Source: SG8-30 sp963695085 (GTDB taxonomy: Bacteria; Pseudomonadota; Gammaproteobacteria; Steroidobacterales; Steroidobacteraceae). From it: a stretch of DNA of 64,000 bases. The stretch is taken from NCBI GenBank assembly GCA_963695085.1, contig CAVOFV010000003.1, positions 310,001 to 374,000 on the forward strand, given 5' to 3'. Position 1 is the stretch's first letter. Each line of letters opens with the position of its first letter. Positions 36,420 to 44,214 of this stretch are shown here, piece after piece. The notes below the pieces were generated by a model that was not told the DNA's origin, made no database searches, and saw only the letters and a list, made by a program, of their open reading frames with translations. Made by a program: the position numbers and the translations under genes.

Positions 36420-38183
36420 ATGGCCACGGACTTGCGAACCGACGATATCGAAGAACCGACGCTGATCCGCGGCCGCGGCAACCCGTTGAGCATGATCGCA
36501 CGGCTGCCGCTGCTGGCGGGCCTGCCGCAGGAACTCGTGATGGCGGCCGCCGCCGAGCTGGAGTGGATCTCGTTGCCCGGCGGCACCGAACTGTTCGCGG
36601 CCGACGATCCGGGCGACGCCCTGTATTTCGTGATCAGCGGTTGCCTCGGCGCGGTGGGCCGTGACGGGCGGCTGCGCGGCCGCATCGCGGCCGGAGAGTG
36701 TGTCGGCGAGATGGCGCTGATCGCCGAACAGCCGCGCACCGCGACCGTGCGCGCGCTGCGCGATTCGGACGTGGCCCGGCTGCCGGCCGAGGCCTTCCGG
36801 CGCCTGCTGCTCGGCAATCCCGAAGCGATGCTGCGGATGGCGCGGCTGACGGTCCAACGACTTGCCGCCAGCGGGCGGCCGCGGCCCGACGCGGGACCGC
36901 GCACGTTTGCACTCGTGCCGCAGGACCCGCAGGTGGATACCGCGGGAGTCGTGGCCGGGCTGGTGGCCGCGCTCAGCGCCTGGGGGCGCGTCGAACTGGT
37001 ACGGAACGAACGCGGCCGCGACCATACCAGCCAGTGGTTCCACCGGCTCGAGTCGCAGGCGGATTTCGTCGTGTACACCGCCGAACCGGGTGAATCGGCC
37101 TGGACCCGGCTGTGCGTACGCCAGGCGGACGCCTTGCTGCTGCTGGCGAGCGCACAGTCCGAGCCCGGTCAGTTCCGTTGCCTCTCGGGCTCGCGGGGGG
37201 CCGTGGATCGCGCCGAGCTGTTGCTGCTGCATGGCGGGTCCTTCCGTACCGGACGCGCGGCGGCCTGGCGCGCGCGGCTGCCGGGCGTGGCCGTGCACCA
37301 TGTCAGCGGACCCGGCGACGTGGCGCGCGTGGCGCGCATGCTGACCGGCCGTGCGGTCGGGCTGGTGCTGTCCGGCGGCGGCGCACGCGGCTTCGCGCAC
37401 ATCGGCGTCATCCGCGCGCTGCGCGAGCATGGCGTGCCGATCGACCTGATCGGCGGCTCCAGCATCGGCGCGATCCTCGGCGCCGGCGCCGCAGCCGGCT
37501 GGAGCGACCGCGAGATGGTTCGCAACTTCCGCCGTAGCTTTGTCGACACGAACCCGCTGTCCGACTACACGCTGCCGCTGCTGTCGCTGGTCGCAGGACG
37601 CAAGGTAGGCAGATTACTGCGCCGCGAGTTCGGCGAGGTCGCCATCGAGGACCTCGCGACCCCGTTCTTCTGCGTGTCCGCGAACCTGACCTCCGGCCGC
37701 GTGGCCGTGCACGATAGCGGACTGCTGTGGCGCTGGCTGCGTGCCTCGATCGCAATTCCCGGCGTCCTGCCACCCGTGTTCCGCGGCGGCGAGATCTTCG
37801 TGGACGGCGGCACCATGAACAACCTGCCGATCGACCTGATGCGCGGACTGCGGCGCGGACCGGTCGTCGGCGTGGACGTCGGCGCAGACCCCGCCTTTTC
37901 GACCGACCTGGAGGCGACCGAGGTCCCGCCCTGGTGGAAGTTCGTCACCCGCCGCAGCCCGCGGCTCAAGCGCCCGAACATACTGCAGATCCTGCTGCGT
38001 GCCGGGATGGTCAACAGCGCAGCGACGACCGTCGAGCAGCGCCAGCTAAGCGACCTGCTGTTGCAGCCGGCGCTCGAAAGCGTGGACCTGCTCGACTGGC
38101 ACGCATTCGACCAGGCCATCGAAATCGGCTACCGCTGCGCAGCGGAACAGCTGGCTGCCGGCGCGTTGCGCGATCCCGCCTAG
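36420..38183 (+). CDS. Cyclic-nucleotide-binding patatin-like phospholipase (NTE family)
   Basis: A 587-residue protein joining an N-terminal cyclic-nucleotide-binding domain (about 25-140, with phosphate-binding cassette VGEMALIAEQPRTATVRA) to a C-terminal patatin lipase (about 310-510). The lipase has oxyanion motif GGGARGFAHIG, nucleophile GSSIG and catalytic DGG in FVDGGTMNNLP. The architecture matches bacterial relatives of neuropathy target esterase and suggests cAMP- or cGMP-responsive lysophospholipase activity at the membrane. ATG 36420 gives a clean opening (MATDLRTDD). ATG 36351, with an AGG just upstream, is an alternative adding 23 residues. Confidence 0.88.
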   Translation: MATDLRTDDIEEPTLIRGRGNPLSMIARLPLLAGLPQELVMAAAAELEWISLPGGTELFAADDPGDALYFVISGCLGAVGRDGRLRGRIAAGECVGEMALIAEQPRTATVRALRDSDVARLPAEAFRRLLLGNPEAMLRMARLTVQRLAASGRPRPDAGPRTFALVPQDPQVDTAGVVAGLVAALSAWGRVELVRNERGRDHTSQWFHRLESQADFVVYTAEPGESAWTRLCVRQADALLLLASAQSEPGQFRCLSGSRGAVDRAELLLLHGGSFRTGRAAAWRARLPGVAVHHVSGPGDVARVARMLTGRAVGLVLSGGGARGFAHIGVIRALREHGVPIDLIGGSSIGAILGAGAAAGWSDREMVRNFRRSFVDTNPLSDYTLPLLSLVAGRKVGRLLRREFGEVAIEDLATPFFCVSANLTSGRVAVHDSGLLWRWLRASIAIPGVLPPVFRGGEIFVDGGTMNNLPIDLMRGLRRGPVVGVDVGADPAFSTDLEATEVPPWWKFVTRRSPRLKRPNILQILLRAGMVNSAATTVEQRQLSDLLLQPALESVDLLDWHAFDQAIEIGYRCAAEQLAAGALRDPA

Positions 38184-38191
38184 CGGGTCTT

Positions 38192-39817
38192 TCAGCCGGC
38201 CACGAGCACCGGCGCAACCTCCGCCTCGCCGAGCAGCGCCGGGTGGCGCGCGCCGGCCTGCAGGTGATTCAGCGTGACCCTTCGCAGGCGGCTGCCGCCG
38301 GCCTGGTGGCTGACCAGGTAGGTGTGGAATTGGCCCGGGCGGGCAGCCGCGAATCCGAACAGCAGGTTGACGGTTCCGCGATCGCGCTCCAGCGGCCGGT
38401 TGACGCGCTCGTCGCAAATCGCGAACCAGCGGTCGTCCGGCTCGCGCCCGGCGAACGCGCCTTCCGCCTCCAGTGCGCTGAAGAAGCCGCGCAGCTGGCG
38501 ATCGGCCCTGGACCACAGGGCCGGGCCGTTTGGCTCGAACAGCATCCAGCGGGTGCCTCGTTCGATGCTGTTGAGTACGAACAGGGCGAGGCGGCGATTG
38601 GCGAGCAACCGCCAGTCTGCGCAGGCCGCGCCGGGCCCGGCCATGGTGCGCGCCCCGAACGCCGCGCCGGGCGTGGGCCTGACCGAACTCAGGACGTTGA
38701 TGCCAGCCGCCGCCAGCCTTTCGCGCTCCTGCGTCCCCACTGCGCACAGCGAGCGCATGCCGGGCCTGAGCACCGCGTCGTCGCCGTCCGTGGCCGTGGC
38801 CCACAGCGGGCGGCGGGAATCGGCGCGCGACAACATGCCCGCCACCGCGCCACAGGGCGGGAACGACTCGAAACGGCCCCGCAGCTTGTCGTGCGCGAGC
38901 AGTCTCGGGAAGTACATGACGGCGCCGTCGCTGGTGAAGGCCCAGTCCCGAACCCCTTGCAGCGCCGCGTCCGGCGTGTCCCATTCGCGCGGCGGATCCA
39001 CGATCAGGATGGCACGGCGGTCGTTGCAGTAGCGGTTTGCGACCAGCAGCGCGCTCGGCCCGATGTCCACGTCGCGCGCCAGCGGCGGGATGCACAGGAA
39101 ATCGAAGTGCTCGGCCGATGCCAGCGCGAACAGGCCCGTGTTGCGCGCCGCCGAGCCGATGACGTCGTAATCCGTCAGCGGTCCGCCGTCGTCACCGTCG
39201 GGGTTGGCGCACACGTAGGCCGCCAGTCCCTGGCCGCGGGTTGCATGGGTCTCGGACGGGCGGGCGGGCGGCACGGTTCCCGCCACGCGCAACAGCTGGG
39301 ATTCGGTCAGCGCATCGGCGATGAACCGCGCCGACGCCTCGTCCACCGACAGCCGCCGGTAGATTTCCTGGTCCTCGATGTGTTCGGAACCCGGCGCGCG
39401 TACCCGCTGCAGCACCAGGTTGAAGCGCTCCGGCTCATTGTCGCCAATCCCGTCGTAATCGACGGCGGCGCGCAGGAACTCGCGCGTGCCGGGGGCGACG
39501 GCACGCAGCGTCAGGCAGCCGCCCGGTGTCGGCAGCGACAGCGTACAGGGGCTGGCGCCGTTGGCCACGCGCACGACGATCGCTTCGGTGCCACCGCTTT
39601 CGAAGTACTGCTCGACCGCATAGGACAGCGTGCTCGGCTGCCACAGGCCGCCGAAAGTCCGCCGGAAGTCGCCGATGTTGTGCAGCGTGACCGCGCGGTT
39701 CAGCGGCCCGCGCAGGGTGCGCCCGACAAAGGCCGCAATACCGGTGCGGGCGCGCGCAATCGACTGCTCGGCGCTTGCTTCTTCTTGTACGTCGATCCCG
39801 GTGAGGCGTTCGGCCAC
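38192..39817 (-). CDS. Phage-tail-sheath-like protein (orphan)
   Basis: A 541-residue protein resembling contractile tail sheath proteins. The N-terminus has GIDVQEE and IARARTGIAAFVGRTLRGPLNRAVTL (in order, residues 6-45), close to the sheath opening. The middle has FLCIPPLARDVDIG and FPRLLAHDKLRG, and the C-terminal part has GINVLSSVRPT, RTWMLFEPNG-like and NRPLERDRGTVNLLF segments as in sheath domain IV. GTG 39817 is preferred: GGGGAG lies nine bases upstream; GTG 39850 lacks one. No tube, baseplate, spike, ATPase or lysis gene is nearby, so the gene stands alone between a patatin and an EamA gene. Confidence 0.75.
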   Translation of the reverse strand: MAERLTGIDVQEEASAEQSIARARTGIAAFVGRTLRGPLNRAVTLHNIGDFRRTFGGLWQPSTLSYAVEQYFESGGTEAIVVRVANGASPCTLSLPTPGGCLTLRAVAPGTREFLRAAVDYDGIGDNEPERFNLVLQRVRAPGSEHIEDQEIYRRLSVDEASARFIADALTESQLLRVAGTVPPARPSETHATRGQGLAAYVCANPDGDDGGPLTDYDVIGSAARNTGLFALASAEHFDFLCIPPLARDVDIGPSALLVANRYCNDRRAILIVDPPREWDTPDAALQGVRDWAFTSDGAVMYFPRLLAHDKLRGRFESFPPCGAVAGMLSRADSRRPLWATATDGDDAVLRPGMRSLCAVGTQERERLAAAGINVLSSVRPTPGAAFGARTMAGPGAACADWRLLANRRLALFVLNSIERGTRWMLFEPNGPALWSRADRQLRGFFSALEAEGAFAGREPDDRWFAICDERVNRPLERDRGTVNLLFGFAAARPGQFHTYLVSHQAGGSRLRRVTLNHLQAGARHPALLGEAEVAPVLVAG

Positions 39818-39915
39818 CGGCGGCTCCCCTGGTTTGGGAGAGGTTAGCACAACGCCGACGTGCCGTAGCGTGCTGGTCTATGCTGGCGTGTCGCCACCCG
39901 GAGCGTCCACGCCAA

Positions 39916-40860
39916 ATGCAATCCCGAGCCACCGGCTCGCGCACCGGCTTCCTGCTCTCGGTCGTCACCGCCTGCATGTGGGGCGTGCTGCCGATCGCGC
40001 TCAAGCTGTCGCTCGAGCGGCTCGACGCCTACACGATCACCTGGTGGCGGCTGGCGAGCGTCGCGCTGCTGCTCGGTGCGGTGCTGGCCTGGCAGCGACG
40101 CCTGCCGCCGCGGTCCGCGCTCGACCGGCACACCGCGTTGCTGCTCGTCATCGCCACGCTGGGACTGCTGGCCAACTTCGTCCTCTACCTCGTGGCGCTC
40201 GACCACACCTCGCCCAGCATTGCCCAGGTCGTCATCCAGGTCGCACCGCTGATGCTGCTGCTGGGCGGCGTGTTCCTGCTGCGCGAGCGGTTCGCACCGC
40301 GCCAGTGGGCCGGCTTCGCCGTGCTCGGCGCGGGCCTGCTGCTGTTCTTCAACGAGCGGCTGCCCGAACTGGCCCGGCCAGGCGAGGGGCTTGGCCTCGG
40401 CGTCGCGCTGCTGTTGGCCGCCTCGGCGACCTGGGCGAGTTACGGCCTGGCGCAGAAGCGGCTGCTGGCCCGGCTCTCGGTGCGGCAGATCCTGTGGATC
40501 ATCTTCACCGGCTGCGCCATCCTGCTGGCGCCGTTCGCCGCCTGGCGCCCGGTGCTGGCGCTCGGGCCGCTGCATGCGTGGGCGCTGGTCTTCTGCTGCG
40601 TCAACACGCTGGTCGCGTACGTCAGTTTCGCCGAGGCGCTCAGGCACTGGGAAGTGTCGCGGGTCAGTGCGGTCATAGCGACCGCGCCGCTGGTGACGGT
40701 GGCGGCGATGTGGTTGCTGGAGCGGATCGTGCCCGGCCTGCTCGACGCCGAAGGGCTCAGCGCCGCCAGCATCGCCGGCGCACTGCTGGTCGTGGCAGGC
40801 TCCATGGTCAGCGCGCTGGCCAACCGGCCGGGCGCACGGCCGGTGACGCCCGACATCTGA
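39916..40860 (+). CDS. EamA/DMT-family transporter
   Basis: Inner-membrane drug/metabolite transporter of 314 residues with ten predicted helices in two EamA repeats (about 12-145 and 160-300). Clear repeat hallmarks are GFLLSVVTACMWGVLPIALK at the start and SATWASYGLAQKRLL at the second repeat, each with a conserved aromatic/Ala pattern. ATG 39916 is chosen; ATG 39880 would add 12 residues that are not membrane-like. The exported substrate (often amino acids or metabolites) cannot be told. It converges with the L,D-transpeptidase gene with a four-base gap. Confidence 0.88.
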   Translation: MQSRATGSRTGFLLSVVTACMWGVLPIALKLSLERLDAYTITWWRLASVALLLGAVLAWQRRLPPRSALDRHTALLLVIATLGLLANFVLYLVALDHTSPSIAQVVIQVAPLMLLLGGVFLLRERFAPRQWAGFAVLGAGLLLFFNERLPELARPGEGLGLGVALLLAASATWASYGLAQKRLLARLSVRQILWIIFTGCAILLAPFAAWRPVLALGPLHAWALVFCCVNTLVAYVSFAEALRHWEVSRVSAVIATAPLVTVAAMWLLERIVPGLLDAEGLSAASIAGALLVVAGSMVSALANRPGARPVTPDI

Positions 40861-40864
40861 GCGC

Positions 40865-42079
40865 TCAGCGTTTCGCGCCGGTCGCTGGCCGGTCCGGCTC
40901 ACGCTCCGCCAGCAGCTCGCGCATGCTGCCCTGGTCCGCGTACTGATCCTCGTTGCCGTCCCAGGTGGCGCCGCGCGGCAAGGCGTTGCGCACCACCGGC
41001 GCGGCCGCCAACATTGCGGTCACCGTCTGCTCGTGACCACGGGTCACCGGCAGCGGCAGGCTGTCGGGCTCGCGCGAAACCTCGCGCGCGCGCTCCCAGT
41101 TGATGCGCGCGTCCTCGGCGACGATGTGTTTCCACAAGGGCGACTTCGACCGCTCACCCTTCTTGCGCAGCGCGACCGGCCCGTGTTCCCAGTTGCGCCC
41201 GTCGTCCTCGAGGGGTCCGTAGGCCTGCACGAACAGGACGTCGCCGTCCCAGCCCAGCAGGTATGGCTGGTTGACCACCGTCACCGGCGTGTTGAGTGGC
41301 AGCGCCTCGAACAGCAGCGCAATGTCCTCGGGATAGAGGCGGATGCAGCCGTGACTGGCCCGCATGCCGACCCCGTAGGGCTTGTTCGTTCCGTGCATCA
41401 GGTAGCTGGGCCAGCCGAGCCGCATCATGTGCCGGCCGAGCGGATTGTCCGGCCCGGGCGGGACCTTGGCCGGCAGCGGATCGCCGTCTGCCGCATGTTC
41501 CTTGCGCACCGACGCGGGCGGCGTCCACGAAGGGTCCTTCACGCGCGAGACGATCTTGGTGCGTCCCTCGGGGGTCTGCCAGCCGACCTTGCCGATGCCG
41601 ATCGGGTGCGACACGACCTCGACCGGCGCCCGCTTGTCCTTGCGCGGCGGGTAGTAGAACAGCCGCATGGACGCCAGATTGAGCACGACGCCCTCGCGCG
41701 GCGCGTCCGGCAGGACGAAGCGCGTCGGCAGCGTGATGCGCGTGCCCTCACCGGGCAGCCATGGGTCCACGCCGGGGTTGGCGCGCAGGATCTCTTCGTA
41801 GCCGACGTTGAAGCGACGCGCGATGTCCGGCAGCGTGTCCTCGTGGCGCGCCACGGTCACCTGCACGCGGCCGACGATGTCGCTGCCCGGCGCCACCAGG
41901 AAACGATGCATCGCGTCCGCCAGCGGCGCTTCAGGCATCGGCGGCGGCGGCGGCGGCGCGACCGGCACGACCGGTTTCCTGCGCCACAGTGACTCGAACG
42001 GCACGCAGGCCGTCATGCTGAACGCAAGCAGCAGAATCACGAGCAGGCGGCCGCTGCGCCGACGGTCTGGCATTTGCAT
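40865..42079 (-). CDS. L,D-transpeptidase lipoprotein with LysM domain
   Basis: Cell-wall enzyme of the YkuD family, 404 residues. It has a lipoprotein signal (lipobox SMTAC), a Pro-rich linker (VVPVAPPPPPPMPE), a LysM module (about 85-130, DTLPDIARRFNVGYEEILRANP), and the YkuD catalytic domain with HGTNKPYGVGM and SHGCIRLY (Cys at about 244). The lipobox suggests outer-membrane or inner-leaflet anchoring with action on peptidoglycan, possibly 3-3 crosslinks or lipoprotein attachment. ATG 42079 is used; ATG 42073 would also work. A C-terminal extension of about 110 residues is of unknown role. Confidence 0.92.
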   Translation of the reverse strand: MQMPDRRRSGRLLVILLLAFSMTACVPFESLWRRKPVVPVAPPPPPPMPEAPLADAMHRFLVAPGSDIVGRVQVTVARHEDTLPDIARRFNVGYEEILRANPGVDPWLPGEGTRITLPTRFVLPDAPREGVVLNLASMRLFYYPPRKDKRAPVEVVSHPIGIGKVGWQTPEGRTKIVSRVKDPSWTPPASVRKEHAADGDPLPAKVPPGPDNPLGRHMMRLGWPSYLMHGTNKPYGVGMRASHGCIRLYPEDIALLFEALPLNTPVTVVNQPYLLGWDGDVLFVQAYGPLEDDGRNWEHGPVALRKKGERSKSPLWKHIVAEDARINWERAREVSREPDSLPLPVTRGHEQTVTAMLAAAPVVRNALPRGATWDGNEDQYADQGSMRELLAEREPDRPATGAKR

Positions 42080-42160
42080 CGGGTGATTATGGCATCCCGG
42101 ATCGCAACCGGTAACCACGCGCGGCTGTCCGCGGCTCGCGACAGGCCGGCCCGGGCGCCG

Positions 42161-42661
42161 TCACAGCAGGACGGGACGGTCGGGCAATTCGTCGCGGCCG
42201 CGCCCCGGGTCCGCCGGGAAATGCGCCGCCATCAGCCGGCTGGCCGCGGCGATGCCGTGCAGCGCGCCGGTCTCGAATTCACCGGCCGCGAACCGCGCCC
42301 GCATCGCATCACAAATCTCCTGCCAGGCCGCATCAGCGACGCGTTCGCTGACACCGCGGTCCGCGACGATCTCCACGTTACGGTCGGCGAACAGCAGGTA
42401 GATCAACAGGCCGTTGTTGCGCTCCGTGTCCCACATCCGCAGCCGCGAGAAGACCTCGATCGCGCGCTGCCGCGATGTGGTCGAGCGCAGCAATTCCCGC
42501 CAGTCGAGGTCGGCTTCCACGGCGAAGCGGATTTCGCCATCGTGAAGTCGTTCGCCGGTCCGCACGGCGTCTTCGATCGCTTTGAGGGTCGAGTCCGGAA
42601 ATGCGCGGCGCACCGACCGGTGGCTGGCCGCGAGGTGCTGCCAGAAGCGACGCCACTGCAT
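42161..42661 (-). CDS. TPM-domain protein, cytoplasmic partner of YgcG-like gene
   Basis: A 166-residue protein with a TPM (repair-of-photosystem/YgcG-type) domain but no signal peptide or membrane helix. It has FPDSTLKAIEDAVRTGERLHDGEIRFAVE, SRLRMWDTERNNGLLIYLLFADRNVEIVADRGV and WQEICDAMRARFAAGEFETG. It begins exactly where the preceding TPM protein stops (TGATG overlap) with GGAGGTGGTG in front, so the two are translationally coupled. A pair of TPM proteins downstream of lemA is a common arrangement; the function is unknown. Confidence 0.85.
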   Translation of the reverse strand: MQWRRFWQHLAASHRSVRRAFPDSTLKAIEDAVRTGERLHDGEIRFAVEADLDWRELLRSTTSRQRAIEVFSRLRMWDTERNNGLLIYLLFADRNVEIVADRGVSERVADAAWQEICDAMRARFAAGEFETGALHGIAAASRLMAAHFPADPGRGRDELPDRPVLL

Positions 42662-43542
42662 CACCACCTCCCGCTGGCGCCGCCGCCGCCGAAACCGCCA
42701 CCGCCACCGCCGAAGCCACCGCCGAAGCCACCGCCTCGCGTACCGCCGCCCCAGGAACCCCAGCCGGCTCCACCGCCGCGCCCGCCGGTCGTCCAGCCGC
42801 GCCGCGGCATGCCGCCGAGCAGCGCCACGAGGAACACGACCACGCCGGCGACGGCCGCGACACCGAGCACCTGCACCAGCAGCCAGGCGATGCCGCCGGC
42901 CAGGCCGCCGGTGGCCGCGGCGCCGCCCAGGCGGCCGAGCAGCGACCGCAGGATTCCGCCGCCGATGATGGTAAACACCAGCAGCAACGGCAGGATCGGC
43001 GCCCCGATCCGGGCGTCGTCCCGCCAGCCCCGGTCCGGCTCCGGCAGCGGCTCGCCTTCGATGACGCCCAGCAGCCGCTCGATCCCTGCCTGCAGGCCGC
43101 CGAAGTAGTCGCCCTGCCGGAAATAGGGCGTGATGACGTCGCTGACGATCCGCTTGGCGATGGCGTCGGGCACGGCGCCCTCGAGTCCGTAGCCCACCTC
43201 GAGCCGTACCGCGCGGTCTTCGAGCGCAACGACGAGCAGCGCGCCGTCGTCGATGCCCTTGCGGCCCAGCTGCCACTGCTCGGCCACACGCAGGGAGAAC
43301 GGCTCGATGTCCTCGGCCCCGGTCGTGGGCACGATGAGGATTGCGATCTGGCTGCCCTTGGCGGTCTCGAAGTCCGCCAGGCGCTGCTCCAGCTGTTGCC
43401 GCTGGGCAGCGTCGAGTGTCGTGGTGAGGTCCGTGACGCGCTGCACCAGCGCCGGCACCGGCACGAGGTCGGCGCGCGCCGCCGGCGCGACCGCCGCCAG
43501 GGCCGTCGTCAACAGCAGCCAGCCGATGCCAGAGGCGCGCAT
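42661..43542 (-). CDS. YgcG-like TPM-domain membrane protein
   Basis: A 293-residue exported protein: signal peptide (1-24, ending ARA-DL), TPM domain (about 30-165, with ALLVVALEDRAVRLEVGYGLEG and FRQGDYFGGLQAGIERL), two hydrophobic helices (about 185-205 and 225-245), then a Gly-rich C-terminal tail (GGGFGGGFGGGGGGFGGGG, 19 residues within a longer run). The Gly-rich tail is typical of YgcG. It follows lemA after 19 bases and overlaps the next TPM gene. The TPM domain is linked to protein quality control in photosystem II repair, but a role here is unproven. Confidence 0.88.
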   Translation of the reverse strand: MRASGIGWLLLTTALAAVAPAARADLVPVPALVQRVTDLTTTLDAAQRQQLEQRLADFETAKGSQIAILIVPTTGAEDIEPFSLRVAEQWQLGRKGIDDGALLVVALEDRAVRLEVGYGLEGAVPDAIAKRIVSDVITPYFRQGDYFGGLQAGIERLLGVIEGEPLPEPDRGWRDDARIGAPILPLLLVFTIIGGGILRSLLGRLGGAAATGGLAGGIAWLLVQVLGVAAVAGVVVFLVALLGGMPRRGWTTGGRGGGAGWGSWGGGTRGGGFGGGFGGGGGGFGGGGASGRW

Positions 43543-43561
43543 GGCGGCGCGCGGTCCCCGC

Positions 43562-44170
43562 TCAGCCCTGCGGAGCGGCTTCGGCCGACGGCTGCGTGAA
43601 GTCCACCACCGGCGGCTGCGAAATCTCGGCTTCGTTCTCGACCGCAAAATTCGGCTTGAGCTTGTGACCGAAGATCATGGCGGTGAGGTTGGTCGGGAAC
43701 TGCCGCACCGTCACGTTGTAGTCCTGCACCGCCTGGATGTAGCGGTTGCGGGCCACCGTGGTGCGGTTCTCGGTGCCTTCGAGCTGCGCCTGCAGGTCGC
43801 GGAAGTTCTGGTCGGACTTCAGCTCCGGGTAGTTCTCCACGGTCACCAGCAGTCGCGACAGCGCGCCCGACACTTCGCCCTGCGCCGCCTGGAACTGCGC
43901 CAGCGACGCCGGGTCGTCGGCGTTGACCTGGATCTGCGAGGCCCTGGCACGCGCCTCGGTGACGCCGATCAGGACCGTCTGCTCCTGCGCCGCGAATCCC
44001 TTGACGGTGGCGACCAGGTTGGGGATCAGGTCGGAACGCCGCTGGTACTGGTTCAGCACCTCCGCCCAGGCCGACTTGATCTGCTCGTCCTGGGTCTGCA
44101 GCGTGTTGTAGCCGCAGCCCTGCAGGAACAGGGCCGCCCCGACAACGATCACGATGGCCAGCATGCGCAT
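43562..44170 (-). CDS. LemA family protein
   Basis: A 202-residue protein with a single N-terminal signal/anchor whose core ends in LQGC (Cys19), a lipobox, and a LemA helical domain: YNTLQTQDEQIKSAWAEV, NQYQRRSDLIPNLVATVKGF, FRDLQAQLEGTENRTTVAR and RQFPTNLTAMIF. It is probably an outward-facing coiled-coil protein on the inner or outer membrane. GGGAG lies seven bases before ATG 44170. It is the first gene of lemA-ygcG-TPM. Confidence 0.9.
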   Translation of the reverse strand: MRMLAIVIVVGAALFLQGCGYNTLQTQDEQIKSAWAEVLNQYQRRSDLIPNLVATVKGFAAQEQTVLIGVTEARARASQIQVNADDPASLAQFQAAQGEVSGALSRLLVTVENYPELKSDQNFRDLQAQLEGTENRTTVARNRYIQAVQDYNVTVRQFPTNLTAMIFGHKLKPNFAVENEAEISQPPVVDFTQPSAEAAPQG

Positions 44171-44214
44171 GTCTGTACTCCCTGCACGTGAGCGCTGCAC
44201 CCCGCGGGTGGCGC

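Noticed and set aside
38192..39817. Prophage or tailocin island
   Set aside because: No other phage, tail, lysis or integrase gene was found within the window, and flanking genes are ordinary chromosomal ones.
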